The notes beneath the pieces are model-generated. The model did no database searches. It saw only the letters and a list, made by a program, of their open reading frames with translations, and had not been told where the DNA came from. 64,000 bases of DNA from Pseudidiomarina woesei. GTDB lineage: Bacteria > Pseudomonadota > Gammaproteobacteria > Enterobacterales > Alteromonadaceae. Location of the stretch: the NCBI RefSeq assembly GCF_001418345.1, contig NZ_LIPW01000008.1, positions 1 through 64,000 on the forward strand, in the 5' to 3' direction. Below are positions 43,167 to 53,985 of this stretch, piece after piece. A program made the translations under genes and the position numbers. The number at the start of each line of letters is the position of its first letter. Position 1 is the stretch's first letter.

Positions 43167-44483
43167 ATGCGCGACAGCTTTCACACCCGAATTGGATTTA
43201 TTCTTGCCGCTGCCGGTTCAGCTATCGGGTTGGGTAATATTTGGGGTTTTCCTAGCCAAGCCGCAAACCACGGCGGCGCTGCATTTTTATTGGTCTACTT
43301 GGCTGTAGTGGTCATTCTCGCGGTGCCAGCTTTGTACACCGAACTCAGCCTTGGCCATGCGGCGCAAGCAAACCCCGTAAAAGCCCTGTCATCATTAAGC
43401 CAAACAAACGCGCCTGTTACTGCCGCTAGCGGTAAAACCATGGGTTATTTGAACGTCATCGGTGCCATTCTTATGCTCAGCTTCTACCATTTGGTCGCGG
43501 CATGGATGGTGGCGGAGGGGCTTACTTTTCTGCTTACTGCACTAAGTTTTGATAGTTTGGCGCAATGGACACAAACAAGCTCTATGTTACGCGATATTAT
43601 TTTGCTTTTAGTCTTTGTGTCGCTAACTTTTGGCATTGTTATCAAAGGGGTTCAGAATGGTATTGAGCGTTGGTCACGGCGTCTCATGCCGTTATTGGTG
43701 GTGTTGCTGATTGGACTAATTGTCTACATTGCCACGCTACCTGGTGCCAGTGATGGTTTTCGCGCCTATTTAGTGCCTGATTTTAATGCCATGCTCAGTG
43801 CTGACTTACTTGTTTCAGCTATGGGACAAGCATTTTTCTCGCTGTCTATCGGTCTTGGCGGCATGATGATCTACGGTAGTTATTTGAAAAAAGGAACACG
43901 CTTAGGCCGTTTAACATGGAGCGTAGCCGCTCTTGATACACTCGTTGCCTTTTTGGCTGGTTTACTCATTATTCCTGCATTGTATGTCGCCATGGCACAA
44001 GGCCTGTCGGTCACAGAGGGTGAGCAACTTATTGGCGAGGGCCGCTTAATTTTCCAAGTACTGCCGGACTTATTTGATCGCCTCGGCAGTACGGGCGCAT
44101 GGTTAGGGTTTGGCTTTTTCGCATTGTTAAGTATTGCCGCGCTAACGTCCACCATCGCAACCGCCGAGGTGCCCATTGCTTATGCCATTGAAACGCATCC
44201 TGTGAATCGCCGCCGAGCAGCACTAATCGTTGCTGCTATCATTAGTTTCATTGGGCTTGCCCTAGTCGTGTTCTTCGACCCATTGTTTAACTGGGTGGTT
44301 ACTTACGTGACGCAGTTTCAATTACCTTTGTCTGGGCTATTTTACTTTATCGTCATTGGTTGGCTGTGGCGGCGCAGTAATCGGCTTCGTGAGTTAGCTC
44401 GTACAGAACTTCGCTATCGCTTGTTATTCTGGCACTTACGTGTGGTTTGCCCGCTGCTGTTGGCATGGGTTTTTGTTGACGTT

Positions 44484-44492
<9 letters not shown>
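43167..44492 (+). CDS. Sodium-dependent transporter, NSS (SNF) family
   Basis: A 441-residue membrane protein of the LeuT fold with eleven or twelve segments. TM1 carries [21 protein letters not shown], the sodium- and substrate-binding segment, and [18 protein letters not shown] corresponds to TM6. Substrates are likely amino acids, but the identity is not readable. Its last codons and stop form one arm of a hairpin shared with coaD. Confidence 0.93.
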
Positions 44493-45001
<509 letters not shown>

Positions 45002-45099
45002 TTATAAATGAGGATGCCAAGCGCCCTGCTGATCAGGTAAACTATGGGGTATTCGATAACATTATGGTTCACCCGTAACGTCAACGCACGGAGAATTAC

Positions 45100-46293
45100 A
45101 TGAAGCAAGATTTTTATCAACAGCTTGAAACCCAGCTAGACGAGCTGCAAGCAGAAGGCTTATACAAAAACGAACGAATTATTTTAGGCGACCAAGACGC
45201 TGAAATTGAAGTAGGCAATGGTGAGTCTGTACTAAACTTTTGTGCCAATAACTATTTAGGTTTAGCCAACAATGCTGAGCTAATTCAAGCAGCCAAAAAA
45301 GGCCTTGATGAGCACGGTTTTGGTACTGCTTCCGTGCGTTTTATTTGTGGCACGCAGAACATTCACAAGACACTTGAAGCCAAACTCAGCGAGTTTTTAG
45401 GTACCGAAGACACGATTTTGTATTCATCGTGCTTCGATGCCAACGGCGGTCTATTCGAAACCTTAATGGGCCCTGAAGACGCCATTATTAGTGACGAGCT
45501 AAACCATGCCTCTATTATTGATGGTATTCGCTTAAGCAAGTCTAAGCGGTATCGTTACAAAAACAACGACATGGCCGACTTAGAAGCGCAGCTTAAACAA
45601 GCCAAAGCAGACGGCGCGCGTAACATTCTCATTGCTACCGACGGCGTATTCTCGATGGACGGTGTTATTGCCAACTTGAATGGCATTTGCGACCTTGCCG
45701 ACGAGTATGGCGCGTTAGTCATGATGGACGACTGTCACGCAACAGGTTTCTTGGGTGAAAACGGCAAAGGCACGCACGAGTATTGCAAGGTGATGGGCCG
45801 TGTCGACATTATTACCGGTACTTTAGGGAAAGCGTTAGGCGGCGCGTCAGGCGGTTATACCTCAGGCAAAAAATGTGTCATTGACTGGCTACGTCAGCGC
45901 TCGCGCCCATACTTGTTTTCAAACTCGGTCGCCCCAGCTATTGTGCAAGCGTCTATTCGGGTGCTTGAAATGCTTGAAAATGGGCACGAGCTACGCGCCA
46001 AACTTTGGGATAACGCAAATTACTTCCGTACCCAAATGACCGCGGCAGGCTTTACCCTGAGTGGCGCTGATCACGCCATTATTCCAGTGATGATTGGCGA
46101 TGCTAAATTGGCCTCAGAAATGGCTGACCGCATGCTCAAAGAAGGCATTTACGTTGTTGGTTTCTCATTCCCTGTGGTGCCGCGTGGCAAAGCGCGTATT
46201 CGTACCCAAATGTCAGCTGCCCATACACGTGAACAACTTGACCGTGCCATTGACGCCTTTACCCGCATTGGTAAAGACTTGGGCATTATTTAA
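45100..46293 (+). CDS. kbl: 2-amino-3-ketobutyrate CoA ligase (glycine C-acetyltransferase)
   Basis: Kbl splits 2-amino-3-ketobutyrate with CoA into glycine and acetyl-CoA. The 397-residue PLP enzyme has [28 protein letters not shown] and the Schiff-base Lys in [15 protein letters not shown]. It precedes tdh by 23 bp, forming the threonine-to-glycine route. Confidence 0.97.
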   Translation: MKQDFYQQLETQLDELQAEGLYKNERIILGDQDAEIEVGNGESVLNFCANNYLGLANNAELIQAAKKGLDEHGFGTASVRFICGTQNIHKTLEAKLSEFLGTEDTILYSSCFDANGGLFETLMGPEDAIISDELNHASIIDGIRLSKSKRYRYKNNDMADLEAQLKQAKADGARNILIATDGVFSMDGVIANLNGICDLADEYGALVMMDDCHATGFLGENGKGTHEYCKVMGRVDIITGTLGKALGGASGGYTSGKKCVIDWLRQRSRPYLFSNSVAPAIVQASIRVLEMLENGHELRAKLWDNANYFRTQMTAAGFTLSGADHAIIPVMIGDAKLASEMADRMLKEGIYVVGFSFPVVPRGKARIRTQMSAAHTREQLDRAIDAFTRIGKDLGII

Positions 46294-46316
46294 CACCGTC
46301 ACTAAAGGTATAAACG

Positions 46317-47342
46317 ATGAAAGCTTTAGCCAAATTACATGCGCAGCCGGGCATTTGGATGACTGACGTTGAAAAACCTGAGTACGGTTACAACGACTTG
46401 CTCATTCGTATTAAAAAAACTGCTATTTGTGGCACCGACGTACACATTTATAAGTGGGACGAGTGGTCACAAAAAACCATTCCGGTCCCCATGGTCGTCG
46501 GACACGAATATGTCGGTGTGGTTGAAGCCATGGGCGAAGGCGTACGCGGCTTTAGTACTGGCGACCGCGTATCTGGTGAAGGCCACATTACTTGCGGCCA
46601 TTGCCGTAACTGCCGCGCTGGGCGCCGTCATTTGTGCCGTAACACCGTTGGCGTAGGCGTTAACCGCCCAGGCGCGTTCGCTGAATACTTAGTTATTCCG
46701 GCGGAAAACGCATTCAAATTACCAGATGACATTAGCGATGACTTAGCCGCTATTTTTGACCCATTTGGTAACGCTGTGCATACCGCGTTAGCCTTCGACT
46801 TAGTGGGCGAAGACGTGTTGATCACTGGCGCGGGCCCCATTGGTATTATGGCCGCCGCGGTAGCTCGCCACGTTGGTGCACGTCACGTGGTCATTACCGA
46901 CGTAAACGAATATCGCCTTGATTTGGCGAAGAAAATGGGTGCAACTCGCGCTGTTGATGTCAGCAAAGAAAACTTGAAAGACGTCATGAACGAGCTTGGC
47001 ATGAAAGAAGGCTTCGACGTTGGTCTTGAAATGTCTGGTGTGCCCTCGGCATTTGCACAAATGCTGGAAACCATGAACCATGGCGGCAAAATTGCCATGC
47101 TCGGTATTCCGCCACAAAGCGTAGCCATTGATTGGAACCAAGTGATTTTCAAAGGCCTTACTATTAAAGGCATTTACGGTCGCGAAATGTTCGAAACCTG
47201 GTACAAAATGGCAAGCTTGCTGCAGTCAGGTCTGGATTTGTCACCAATTTTGACGCACAGCATGTCTGTTGATGACTTCCAAGAGGGCTTTGACATTATG
47301 ACCTCTGGTCAATCAGGTAAAGTCGTTTTAGACTGGACTTAG
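46317..47342 (+). CDS. tdh: L-threonine 3-dehydrogenase
   Basis: Tdh oxidises L-threonine to 2-amino-3-ketobutyrate with NAD+. The 341-residue zinc alcohol dehydrogenase has the catalytic Cys/His region [15 protein letters not shown], the structural zinc Cys group [15 protein letters not shown], and the Rossmann motif [15 protein letters not shown]. Second gene of kbl-tdh. Confidence 0.97.
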   Translation: MKALAKLHAQPGIWMTDVEKPEYGYNDLLIRIKKTAICGTDVHIYKWDEWSQKTIPVPMVVGHEYVGVVEAMGEGVRGFSTGDRVSGEGHITCGHCRNCRAGRRHLCRNTVGVGVNRPGAFAEYLVIPAENAFKLPDDISDDLAAIFDPFGNAVHTALAFDLVGEDVLITGAGPIGIMAAAVARHVGARHVVITDVNEYRLDLAKKMGATRAVDVSKENLKDVMNELGMKEGFDVGLEMSGVPSAFAQMLETMNHGGKIAMLGIPPQSVAIDWNQVIFKGLTIKGIYGREMFETWYKMASLLQSGLDLSPILTHSMSVDDFQEGFDIMTSGQSGKVVLDWT

Positions 47343-47374
47343 TCTGCGCCAATACAGAAAATTAGGAAGTAACC

Positions 47375-47698
47375 ATGGCTGAATTTAAACGAATTAATGT
47401 GACCACCGCGCATCAAATGTGGCAGCAAGGAAATACACGATTTGTTGACATTCGCGACGAACGCTCTTTTGCTGCTGCACACATACCTGGTTCACAGCGC
47501 TTAACCGATGCCAATTTACAAGACTTCCTGAATGCTCTTGATGACGACCACCCAGTGGTGGTCGTTTGCTATCACGGCAATAGCAGCCAAGGCGCTGCGC
47601 AATACTTAGTGAATCAAGGCGTTGAAGATACCAGTAGCCTTGACGGCGGCATGACCGCTTGGGCACAACAATTTCCAGAGGCAGTGGAGCGCGGTTAA
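47375..47698 (+). CDS. glpE: Thiosulfate sulfurtransferase GlpE (rhodanese)
   Basis: A single-domain rhodanese of 107 residues with active-site loop CYHGNSSQG, matching the E. coli GlpE loop (CYHGNSSKG). The N-terminal VDIRDERSFAAAHIPGS is the rhodanese CH2A motif. It precedes glpG without a gap, as in E. coli, but here glpR and glpD are absent. It follows tdh by 32 bp in the same direction. Confidence 0.94.
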   Translation: MAEFKRINVTTAHQMWQQGNTRFVDIRDERSFAAAHIPGSQRLTDANLQDFLNALDDDHPVVVVCYHGNSSQGAAQYLVNQGVEDTSSLDGGMTAWAQQFPEAVERG

Positions 47699-48556
47699 AT
47701 GCAAAAATTACTGACCACCCGTGATGCTGACATGATGGCGAACCTGTATCGTTACCTACAGCAAAACGGCGTGCCAGTAACTGTTAGCGAGCAAGGTAAT
47801 CAGCTTGAATTATGGTTAACGGTTTCGAGCTACCACGCGCACGCAAAGGCACTTATTCAAGCCTTTAAAGACAACCCTGAGGTTGCCAATCAAGCCTCTA
47901 ACAATGCAGTTAACTCAGCAGCAGATTCTGCTAGCACAGCAGACAACAATAGCTTTACCCCTTCTATTTTGTCGATAATGCTGCGCCAAGCAGGTTGGTT
48001 CACGGCCTTATATGCGGCCGTTGTTGTGGTCGTTTTTCTTGGCTTAATGACACCTTTAGCCGAAGGTATTTTAGGCGCTCTACTGTTTAACCCGAATGAC
48101 TTTGAAAGCTTACCTTGGGCGCAACCGTGGCGATTTATCAGCCCAGCCTTACTGCATTTCAGTGTGCTGCATATTCTCTTTAACGTGTTTTGGTGGTGGT
48201 ATTTAGGCGGACGCTTTGAGCGTTACTATGGCACTAAGTGGTTAGTTTTGGCGTTTGCAGTATGCGCAATAGCCTCAAATACATCGCAATTTATAGAAAG
48301 CGGCCCTTATTTTGGTGGCCTTTCTGGAGTAGTTTATGGCCTATTTGGTATTGCTAGTGTCGTTGGTTGGAAAAACCCTCGACACCCATTGTTTCTTCCA
48401 AACGGCTTAATTATTTTTATGCTCGCATGGTTGGTGCTTGGTTATACGGGACTGCTGTGGGTCAACATCGCCAATACTGCCCATACAGCTGGGCTGGTTT
48501 CCGGTTTGATTATTGGCGTTGCTATTCGGTTTTTAACCCAATACGGTCGTCGGTAG
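47699..48556 (+). CDS. glpG: Rhomboid intramembrane serine protease GlpG
   Basis: GlpG cleaves transmembrane segments inside the membrane. The 285-residue protein has a cytoplasmic N-domain (residues 1-95), a Ser/Ala/Asn-rich linker, and six membrane segments. WWWYLGG marks TM2, the nucleophile is in GGLSGVVYGLFG, and the His in NTAHTAGLVSGL completes the dyad. The start is the ATG immediately after the glpE stop. Confidence 0.95.
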   Translation: MQKLLTTRDADMMANLYRYLQQNGVPVTVSEQGNQLELWLTVSSYHAHAKALIQAFKDNPEVANQASNNAVNSAADSASTADNNSFTPSILSIMLRQAGWFTALYAAVVVVVFLGLMTPLAEGILGALLFNPNDFESLPWAQPWRFISPALLHFSVLHILFNVFWWWYLGGRFERYYGTKWLVLAFAVCAIASNTSQFIESGPYFGGLSGVVYGLFGIASVVGWKNPRHPLFLPNGLIIFMLAWLVLGYTGLLWVNIANTAHTAGLVSGLIIGVAIRFLTQYGRR

Positions 48557-48559
48557 TAC

Positions 48560-49189
48560 ATGCGTTTTTCTGAGTTACAACAACTCGAGTTCCCTATCGT
48601 CAGTCAGGGCCATCAGGCCGACTGGCAGCCAGCGCTTGAACAGCACTTGCCGAACAGTTCACTGCTGACTCAATGGCTGCTTGATCCCGACTCTCTTACC
48701 GCGAAATTAAAACGTCATTGCCAACACTTTTCGGTTGAGGTGCTCGGCCAGCGACCAGGAATTATTCGCCCGGACGAAGCTAAATGGTTAACCGAAAGTG
48801 CAGACCAGGAGCAAGCCAACGCCACCATTCGCGAAGTTATTTTATGCTGCGACGGCAAGCCCTGGGTATTTGCGCGTAGTGTTTTTCCTCAAAGCGCCCT
48901 TGATACAGCAGCACTGAAACTGGGCCAACTTGGGAACAAGCCGCTAGGTGCTCATTTGTTTGCACAGCCTGACCTGCAGCGCTCACGCATTGAAGTATCA
49001 ACATTTTCCGCGCAGTCACGCATTGGTGCCCTTCACCAATGTTTAGGTTATCCGGCGCATTCGTTGTGGGGGCGACGCAGCTGTTTTACGGCTGCCGGTC
49101 AACGCGTATTGGTTGCCGAGGTCTTTATTGGCGAGTCTATTCCCGCGCAAATAGCGGCCACACTTATACAGGACAATACCCATGATTAA
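48560..49189 (+). CDS. ubiC: Chorismate lyase UbiC
   Basis: UbiC converts chorismate to 4-hydroxybenzoate, the ring precursor of ubiquinone. The 209-residue protein has family segments including FARSVFPQSALD (with the conserved Arg) and the conserved Glu region VLVAEVFIGE. It overlaps ubiA by 8 bp and starts 3 bp after glpG. Confidence 0.92.
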   Translation: MRFSELQQLEFPIVSQGHQADWQPALEQHLPNSSLLTQWLLDPDSLTAKLKRHCQHFSVEVLGQRPGIIRPDEAKWLTESADQEQANATIREVILCCDGKPWVFARSVFPQSALDTAALKLGQLGNKPLGAHLFAQPDLQRSRIEVSTFSAQSRIGALHQCLGYPAHSLWGRRSCFTAAGQRVLVAEVFIGESIPAQIAATLIQDNTHD

Positions 49190-50045
49190 CATTGGACAGT
49201 TTATCAGTGCTTGTTGGCGTTTAATGCGCGCAGATCGGCCCATTGGTAGCTTGTTACTTGGCTGGCCTACCCTGGTGGCCTTACTTATTGCTGGCAATGG
49301 GCACCCACCGCTGCGTACAGTGGTGCTATTTATGCTAGGGGTATTTGTCATGCGCTCGGCCGGTTGCGTCATTAATGACTATGCCGACCGCCATATTGAT
49401 GGCCATGTTAGCCGCACTAAACTACGTCCGCTAGCAACCGGTGAGCTGAAACCTTGGCATGCACTCGCGCTGTTTGCATTATTGTTGCTGATTGCATTGA
49501 TGATTGTACTGCAGTTCAATCAAGCCACCATTTTATTGAGTATTGCCGCGGCGGCAGTTGCCACCTTATACCCGTTTTGCAAACGTTTTACGCAGTTACC
49601 CCAAGTTGTGCTCGGGGTGGCATTTAGCTTCGGTGTGCTTATGCCATTTACGGCACTTGATCAAGGCTTACCACTGGTGGCGTGGATTTTATTTGCTGCC
49701 AATATTGCTTGGACAGTGGCCTACGACACTGAATATGCCATGGCTGATCGCGCCGATGACGTAAAGATCGGTGTAAAATCTACCGCAATATTATTTGCTG
49801 GCCATGACAAATTTGCCATTGCGCTACTACAAATAGCTACGTTGGCTTTATTGGCTTGGTTAGGTTACGAGTTGCTATTTGGATTCGTTTATTGGGTAGG
49901 GCTAGCCGTGATTATTGGCATGTTTTTATGGCAGCACTATCTGATATGGTACCGCGAGCCACAACGCTGCTTTCAAGCCTTTTTGCACAACAACAACGTG
50001 GGCTGGGTTTTAGCCCTCGTTGTTGCTGCACATTATTGGTTTTAG
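49182..50045 (+). CDS. ubiA: 4-hydroxybenzoate polyprenyltransferase UbiA
   Basis: UbiA attaches the isoprenoid chain to 4-hydroxybenzoate in the inner membrane. The 287-residue protein has about eight membrane segments, the first Asp-rich motif NDYADRHIDGHV and the second DTEYAMADRADD. It overlaps the 3' end of ubiC and abuts the convergent plsB stop. Confidence 0.96.
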   Translation: MINIGQFISACWRLMRADRPIGSLLLGWPTLVALLIAGNGHPPLRTVVLFMLGVFVMRSAGCVINDYADRHIDGHVSRTKLRPLATGELKPWHALALFALLLLIALMIVLQFNQATILLSIAAAAVATLYPFCKRFTQLPQVVLGVAFSFGVLMPFTALDQGLPLVAWILFAANIAWTVAYDTEYAMADRADDVKIGVKSTAILFAGHDKFAIALLQIATLALLAWLGYELLFGFVYWVGLAVIIGMFLWQHYLIWYREPQRCFQAFLHNNNVGWVLALVVAAHYWF

Positions 50046-50046
50046 C

Positions 50047-52509
50047 TTAGTTGTGCGTGTCGCTTTCGCGCTGAACAAGCTGTTGTACCGACTGTCGAAT
50101 AGTCTGTAACACCGCCGGCTCTAATAACAAGTCAACGCCATCACTAAAGTTGTCGACTCGCGCATCGGCAACCATTGCACCTGACTCTTCAACCGTGAAA
50201 TAGCCTTCACTTTTCAACGTGCCAATAAGCGTGCTGAGTACTTTCTTATCGAAAAACTCGGGCGCATTGACACCGTGAATGGCACTAAGGCGCTCGGCAA
50301 GTTGCACCGAGTACTGCTCAAGATTTGAACGCGAGATAGGCTGTGCTTGTTGCAGAAGCTCAAGCACAATGGCGAATCGTTGCACCGTTTCGCTCGCGCT
50401 ACGAGCTAGTAACACCAACTGCGAATAGTGCGCTGAGTCACGCTTCGGAACGCTATAACGATCAACCTCTATTTGGTTCAATAGCCCGCATTGCACGTAT
50501 TGCTCAAGCAATGCTTTGACCCATAATGCCATGTCCGATTTGCTATGACTTATAAATAGCTCGGCCGCTAACAACGGATGCAAGTCAGTCAACAAATTAA
50601 CTGCTTGCTCAGTGCTGAAGCGTTTGTGGCCCATTGCAAATGCGGCAAGTAACGCCGGTACAATAACCATGTGCATGATATTATTTCGGTAATAGGTCAT
50701 TGCAATCGCTGTAGTGCCGTCTAACCGAATCATCTCACCAATGCCATCAGCCTCAACGGTAAATTTGTCGTGCTTCTTGGCTAGCTCCCACAGCTCTGCA
50801 CCACTTTGCTCAGGTACGTATGCGTCTTTCGTGTAAGGCACTTCACGTAGAATACGAGTGTACAAATTTAGTTGGCTTATTAACTCTTCACGCGTAATGG
50901 CATGATGCTCTGAACTTAGCACAATCAGCGCTGACAGATTTATGCTGTTGAGTGCTGCCGAGTTATTGATACGGCACATAATTTGATCGGCCAACAAATT
51001 CACTGTTGGCGTCAACCATTTCGGGCGCTCAGGTTCTTCAGCGCCAGTGGTTATAGCTTCGCGCCATTTTGGCTGCAATTGCTCAAGCGCTTCGCCCAAA
51101 TTGATAGGCTCACCGAAGCTAACATAGCCTTGCCCGAAATTACGCAAGTGACGCAAGCTACTTAGCACTTGCCACACCGACTCTTTCTCTTTCGACTTCC
51201 CTTTGAGCTCTTTTAAGTAAGTACCCACTTCCATCACATGCTCGTAACCTAGGTACACAGGTACAATAGACATGGGGCGCTGCTGGCCACCGCGCAACAT
51301 CCCTTGTACAGTCATTGCTATCATGCCTGTTTTCGGTGGCAACAGTCGTCCAGTTCGGCTACGACCACCTTCGGTGAAGTACTCCACGGGGTAGCCTTTT
51401 TGGAACAGACGGTTGAGATATTCCCGAAAAACCGTTGAATATAATTTGTTGCCGCGAAAACTGCGACGAATAAAAAACGCCCCGCCACGGCGGAAAATTG
51501 GACCAGCAGGGAAAAAGTCTAGATTAATGCCCGCTGCTATATGCGGTGGCACTAGGCCTTCTTTATAAATCACATAGCTTAGTAACAGATAGTCCATGTG
51601 CGAACGATGGCACGGTGCATAAACAATTTCATGCCCAGCTTCGGCTAAAGCTCGAATGCGCTCACCACCTTCCACGTGAATACCATTGTATATTCGGCTC
51701 CAACACCAAGTCATAAAGCGATCTAATAGACGAACTAAAGTGTCACTATAGCTAGCGGCTATTTCATGCAGATACTTCTCGGCGGTTTTGCGCGCCTGTT
51801 GCTCAGAGACCTTTTTGCTACGAGCCTCATCGGCAATAGCTTGTTTGAGTGCAGGTGTGTCTAATAAGTCCTGAATGACCACTTGGCGCTCGGTCATTTT
51901 AGGCCCAGCAACGGCGTGACGCATACGTACAAAGTGCACCCGTGCAACACGCGCCAATTTGTGCGCTAAACGCTGTGTTGTGCCGCGCTGTGAAGCCATT
52001 TCGCGTAACGCCACAGGACGACTACCGCGGACGAGTATGTGGCGACCGGAAAACATAACTAGCCAAAATTTGCGCCAGTGTCCTGGATTATCAACGTCGG
52101 ATACCATGGTGTGGCCCTGCCGCGGCTCTTGCCCCGGCGAACGCCCCCAAAACAAACCAATTGGCATCACCTGAATATTCAACTGACTGTCTTTTTGGTG
52201 TGCGCCAATCAGTTTTTCGAAATCCGTGATCGCTTGTTGCGCGCAGTTATGGTCAGTTTGATCTAAATACATGACACGCGACAACTGCTGGCCGTTGATC
52301 ATTAAATCATCAGTCGGATCAGGTAGCCCGACGCTTTGCAGTGCACGCTGCGCTACCAATAAATCTGTGGTCGACGTTGAACGCATCACATACACCACAT
52401 GCTTCTCGCCAACGACCTGCTGTGCAGTGTCGTCGAGAATTACTTCATAGCGCGTTAACCAGCGCACTGGCCAGTACATACAAGCGCGCCAAAAGCCTTT
52501 CAGACTCAT
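50047..52509 (-). CDS. plsB: Glycerol-3-phosphate 1-O-acyltransferase PlsB
   Basis: PlsB acylates glycerol-3-phosphate at position 1, starting phospholipid synthesis. The 820-residue membrane-associated protein has the HX4D motif CHRSHMDYLLLS, FFPAGPIFRRGGAFFIRR and YFTEGGRSRTGR acyltransferase blocks. It diverges from lexA with a 146-bp gap, as in E. coli. The lexA SOS boxes lie close to its start, so its promoter may also be touched by LexA (inference). Confidence 0.96.
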   Translation of the reverse strand: MSLKGFWRACMYWPVRWLTRYEVILDDTAQQVVGEKHVVYVMRSTSTTDLLVAQRALQSVGLPDPTDDLMINGQQLSRVMYLDQTDHNCAQQAITDFEKLIGAHQKDSQLNIQVMPIGLFWGRSPGQEPRQGHTMVSDVDNPGHWRKFWLVMFSGRHILVRGSRPVALREMASQRGTTQRLAHKLARVARVHFVRMRHAVAGPKMTERQVVIQDLLDTPALKQAIADEARSKKVSEQQARKTAEKYLHEIAASYSDTLVRLLDRFMTWCWSRIYNGIHVEGGERIRALAEAGHEIVYAPCHRSHMDYLLLSYVIYKEGLVPPHIAAGINLDFFPAGPIFRRGGAFFIRRSFRGNKLYSTVFREYLNRLFQKGYPVEYFTEGGRSRTGRLLPPKTGMIAMTVQGMLRGGQQRPMSIVPVYLGYEHVMEVGTYLKELKGKSKEKESVWQVLSSLRHLRNFGQGYVSFGEPINLGEALEQLQPKWREAITTGAEEPERPKWLTPTVNLLADQIMCRINNSAALNSINLSALIVLSSEHHAITREELISQLNLYTRILREVPYTKDAYVPEQSGAELWELAKKHDKFTVEADGIGEMIRLDGTTAIAMTYYRNNIMHMVIVPALLAAFAMGHKRFSTEQAVNLLTDLHPLLAAELFISHSKSDMALWVKALLEQYVQCGLLNQIEVDRYSVPKRDSAHYSQLVLLARSASETVQRFAIVLELLQQAQPISRSNLEQYSVQLAERLSAIHGVNAPEFFDKKVLSTLIGTLKSEGYFTVEESGAMVADARVDNFSDGVDLLLEPAVLQTIRQSVQQLVQRESDTHN

Positions 52510-52610
52510 GTAATATCCCCACTAATTACAGACCTATAAAGCATACCACTGTTGAAAAAATTTGTCTGATTGAAAAAAAGTTGCACAAAAAAGTTGCGAA
52601 TCCAAAACAC

Positions 52611-52626
52611 CTGTATATACTCACAG
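52611..52626. promoter_or_regulatory. SOS (LexA) box 1
   Basis: CTGTATATACTCACAG fits the E. coli-type LexA pattern CTGT-N8-ACAG, with a central TATATA-like core. It lies 45 bp upstream of the lexA ATG. Confidence 0.88.
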
Positions 52627-52631
52627 TATTA

Positions 52632-52647
52632 CTGTATAGATAAACAG
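52632..52647. promoter_or_regulatory. SOS (LexA) box 2
   Basis: CTGTATAGATAAACAG also fits CTGT-N8-ACAG. Its start is 21 bp from the first box, about two helical turns, as at the E. coli lexA operator. It ends 8 bp before the lexA ATG. Confidence 0.88.
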
Positions 52648-52655
52648 GTATCGTT

Positions 52656-53276
52656 ATGCGACCATTGACGCCACGACAGCAGCAAATTCTGACACTTATT
52701 AAAGACAATATAGACGCAACGGGTATGCCACCGACGCGGGCAGAAATTGCACAGCGACTTGGATTTAAATCAGCTAACGCAGCTGAAGAACACCTTAAGG
52801 CGCTTGCCAAAAAAGGCGTTATCGAAATGATGCCCGGCATGTCACGTGGTATTCGCTTAGTCGGTTTAGAGCAAGAAGAAGTTCCCGAAGGTCTTCCTTT
52901 AATCGGGCAAGTTGCTGCGGGCGAGCCGATTTTGGCTCAGGAGCATATCGAAAGCCATTATCAAGTCGATCAAAACTTATTTAAGCCACATGCTGACTTC
53001 TTGCTACGTGTTAACGGTATGAGCATGAAAGACATCGGTATTTTAGACGGTGATTTACTTGCTGTGCATAAAACTCATGAAGCTCGCAATGGCCAAATTA
53101 TCGTTGCTCGAGTTGAAGATGACGTTACCGTCAAACGGTTCGAGCGGCGTGGAAACATTATATTGTTGCACCCAGAAAACGAAGAGTTTTCACCAATTCA
53201 GGTCGATTTAACACACCAATATTTCACCATTGAAGGCTTGGCCGTAGGTGTGATTCGCAATGGAGCATGGTTATGA
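52656..53276 (+). CDS. lexA: SOS repressor LexA
   Basis: LexA represses SOS genes until RecA filaments trigger its self-cleavage. The 206-residue protein has a winged helix ([22 protein letters not shown]), the cleavage site Ala-Gly in VAAGEPI, the nucleophile Ser in NGMSMKDIG and the Lys in DVTVKRFER. It is autoregulated by the two boxes and overlaps sulA as ATGA. Confidence 0.98.
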   Translation: MRPLTPRQQQILTLIKDNIDATGMPPTRAEIAQRLGFKSANAAEEHLKALAKKGVIEMMPGMSRGIRLVGLEQEEVPEGLPLIGQVAAGEPILAQEHIESHYQVDQNLFKPHADFLLRVNGMSMKDIGILDGDLLAVHKTHEARNGQIIVARVEDDVTVKRFERRGNIILLHPENEEFSPIQVDLTHQYFTIEGLAVGVIRNGAWL

Positions 53277-53686
53277 GAAACGAATATTTTAATGTCATGA
53301 ATGAGCTTGGTTTTGATGTTTGGTCTGCGACCCCAGCATTAGAGTCGAATTGCCAGCACATTGAAAGCTTGCTTCCACGCCTTCAAGCGCTGTCCATGCG
53401 CACTCATCAATGGATCACCGTGATTGGAGCTCGCCGTGAGGTGATAGAACAACTTGTCGCCGCAGGCATTAGTCGTACGCGTATCCGTTGGGTGCATGGT
53501 CGTAATCAAGATGAACGCGAGTGGGCAACCGAACAAGCTTTACTTGCCGGCACCAGTAGCATTGTGCTTAGTTGGTTGGGAGAGCTCTCACCGCGCATGC
53601 AACAGCGCTTAAAAATGGCAAGCAAAGTCAGCCAAACTCATAGTTTTGTACTGAATGATTTACCTTCACCCACCCCACTCCACTAA
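53273..53686 (+). CDS. sulA: SulA-like cell division inhibitor
   Basis: I use the ATG at 53273 (137 residues) because it forms an ATGA overlap with lexA and has GGAG 7 nt upstream. The [16 protein letters not shown] core (here [23 protein letters not shown]) matches the SulA family that blocks FtsZ during DNA damage. Cotranscription with lexA, as in Pseudomonas, would make it SOS-induced. A strong terminator follows. SulA is the best assignment, though sequences in the family vary. Confidence 0.82.
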   Translation: MRNEYFNVMNELGFDVWSATPALESNCQHIESLLPRLQALSMRTHQWITVIGARREVIEQLVAAGISRTRIRWVHGRNQDEREWATEQALLAGTSSIVLSWLGELSPRMQQRLKMASKVSQTHSFVLNDLPSPTPLH

Positions 53687-53710
53687 TCCTGCAAGTGAAG
53701 GTTGTCTATT

Positions 53711-53736
53711 AGGGCCACAGCAGTGGCCCTTTTTTT
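53711..53736 (+). terminator. Terminator of lexA-sulA
   Basis: Perfect 8-bp stem AGGGCCAC / GTGGCCCT (53711-53718, 53723-53730) with loop AGCA, followed by six more T after the stem. It lies 24 bp past the sulA stop. Confidence 0.95.
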
Positions 53737-53737
53737 A

Positions 53738-53985
53738 TACGCAAATGTAAAATTTATTCGAATTGCCGGTTTCTTTTTCACCAGAAAATGGTATTTTGAA
53801 TGTGCATTAACTGCTAACACAATAAACAACAATAATTATTGATACATAACAACAAAGGGTTAGTGGGGAAAGCGATTTTCTAACGAAATGCTGTTCCTTT
53901 TTCTACTCACCTCGTTGTTCTTCAGGCTCGCACTTCGGTGTATTCGTGGCCCAAGCCACGTCGGAAGAATGAGAGGAGATGTCGC
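53738..53985. other. Leader region of the cytochrome oxidase locus
   Basis: With the terminator, the gap between sulA and coxB is 299 bp. No gene is seen here. The middle is A+T-rich (ACAATAAACAACAATAATT), followed by pyrimidine-rich tracts. A possible promoter is TTGAAT, then 17 nt, then ACAATA at about 53793-53821, but the -10 match is poor. A long 5' untranslated leader is likely. Confidence 0.35.

Noticed and set aside
42996..43184. N-terminal extension of PckA by 63 codons
   Set aside because: The family starts at [10 protein letters not shown], which has a GCAGGAG site; the extension is not family-like.
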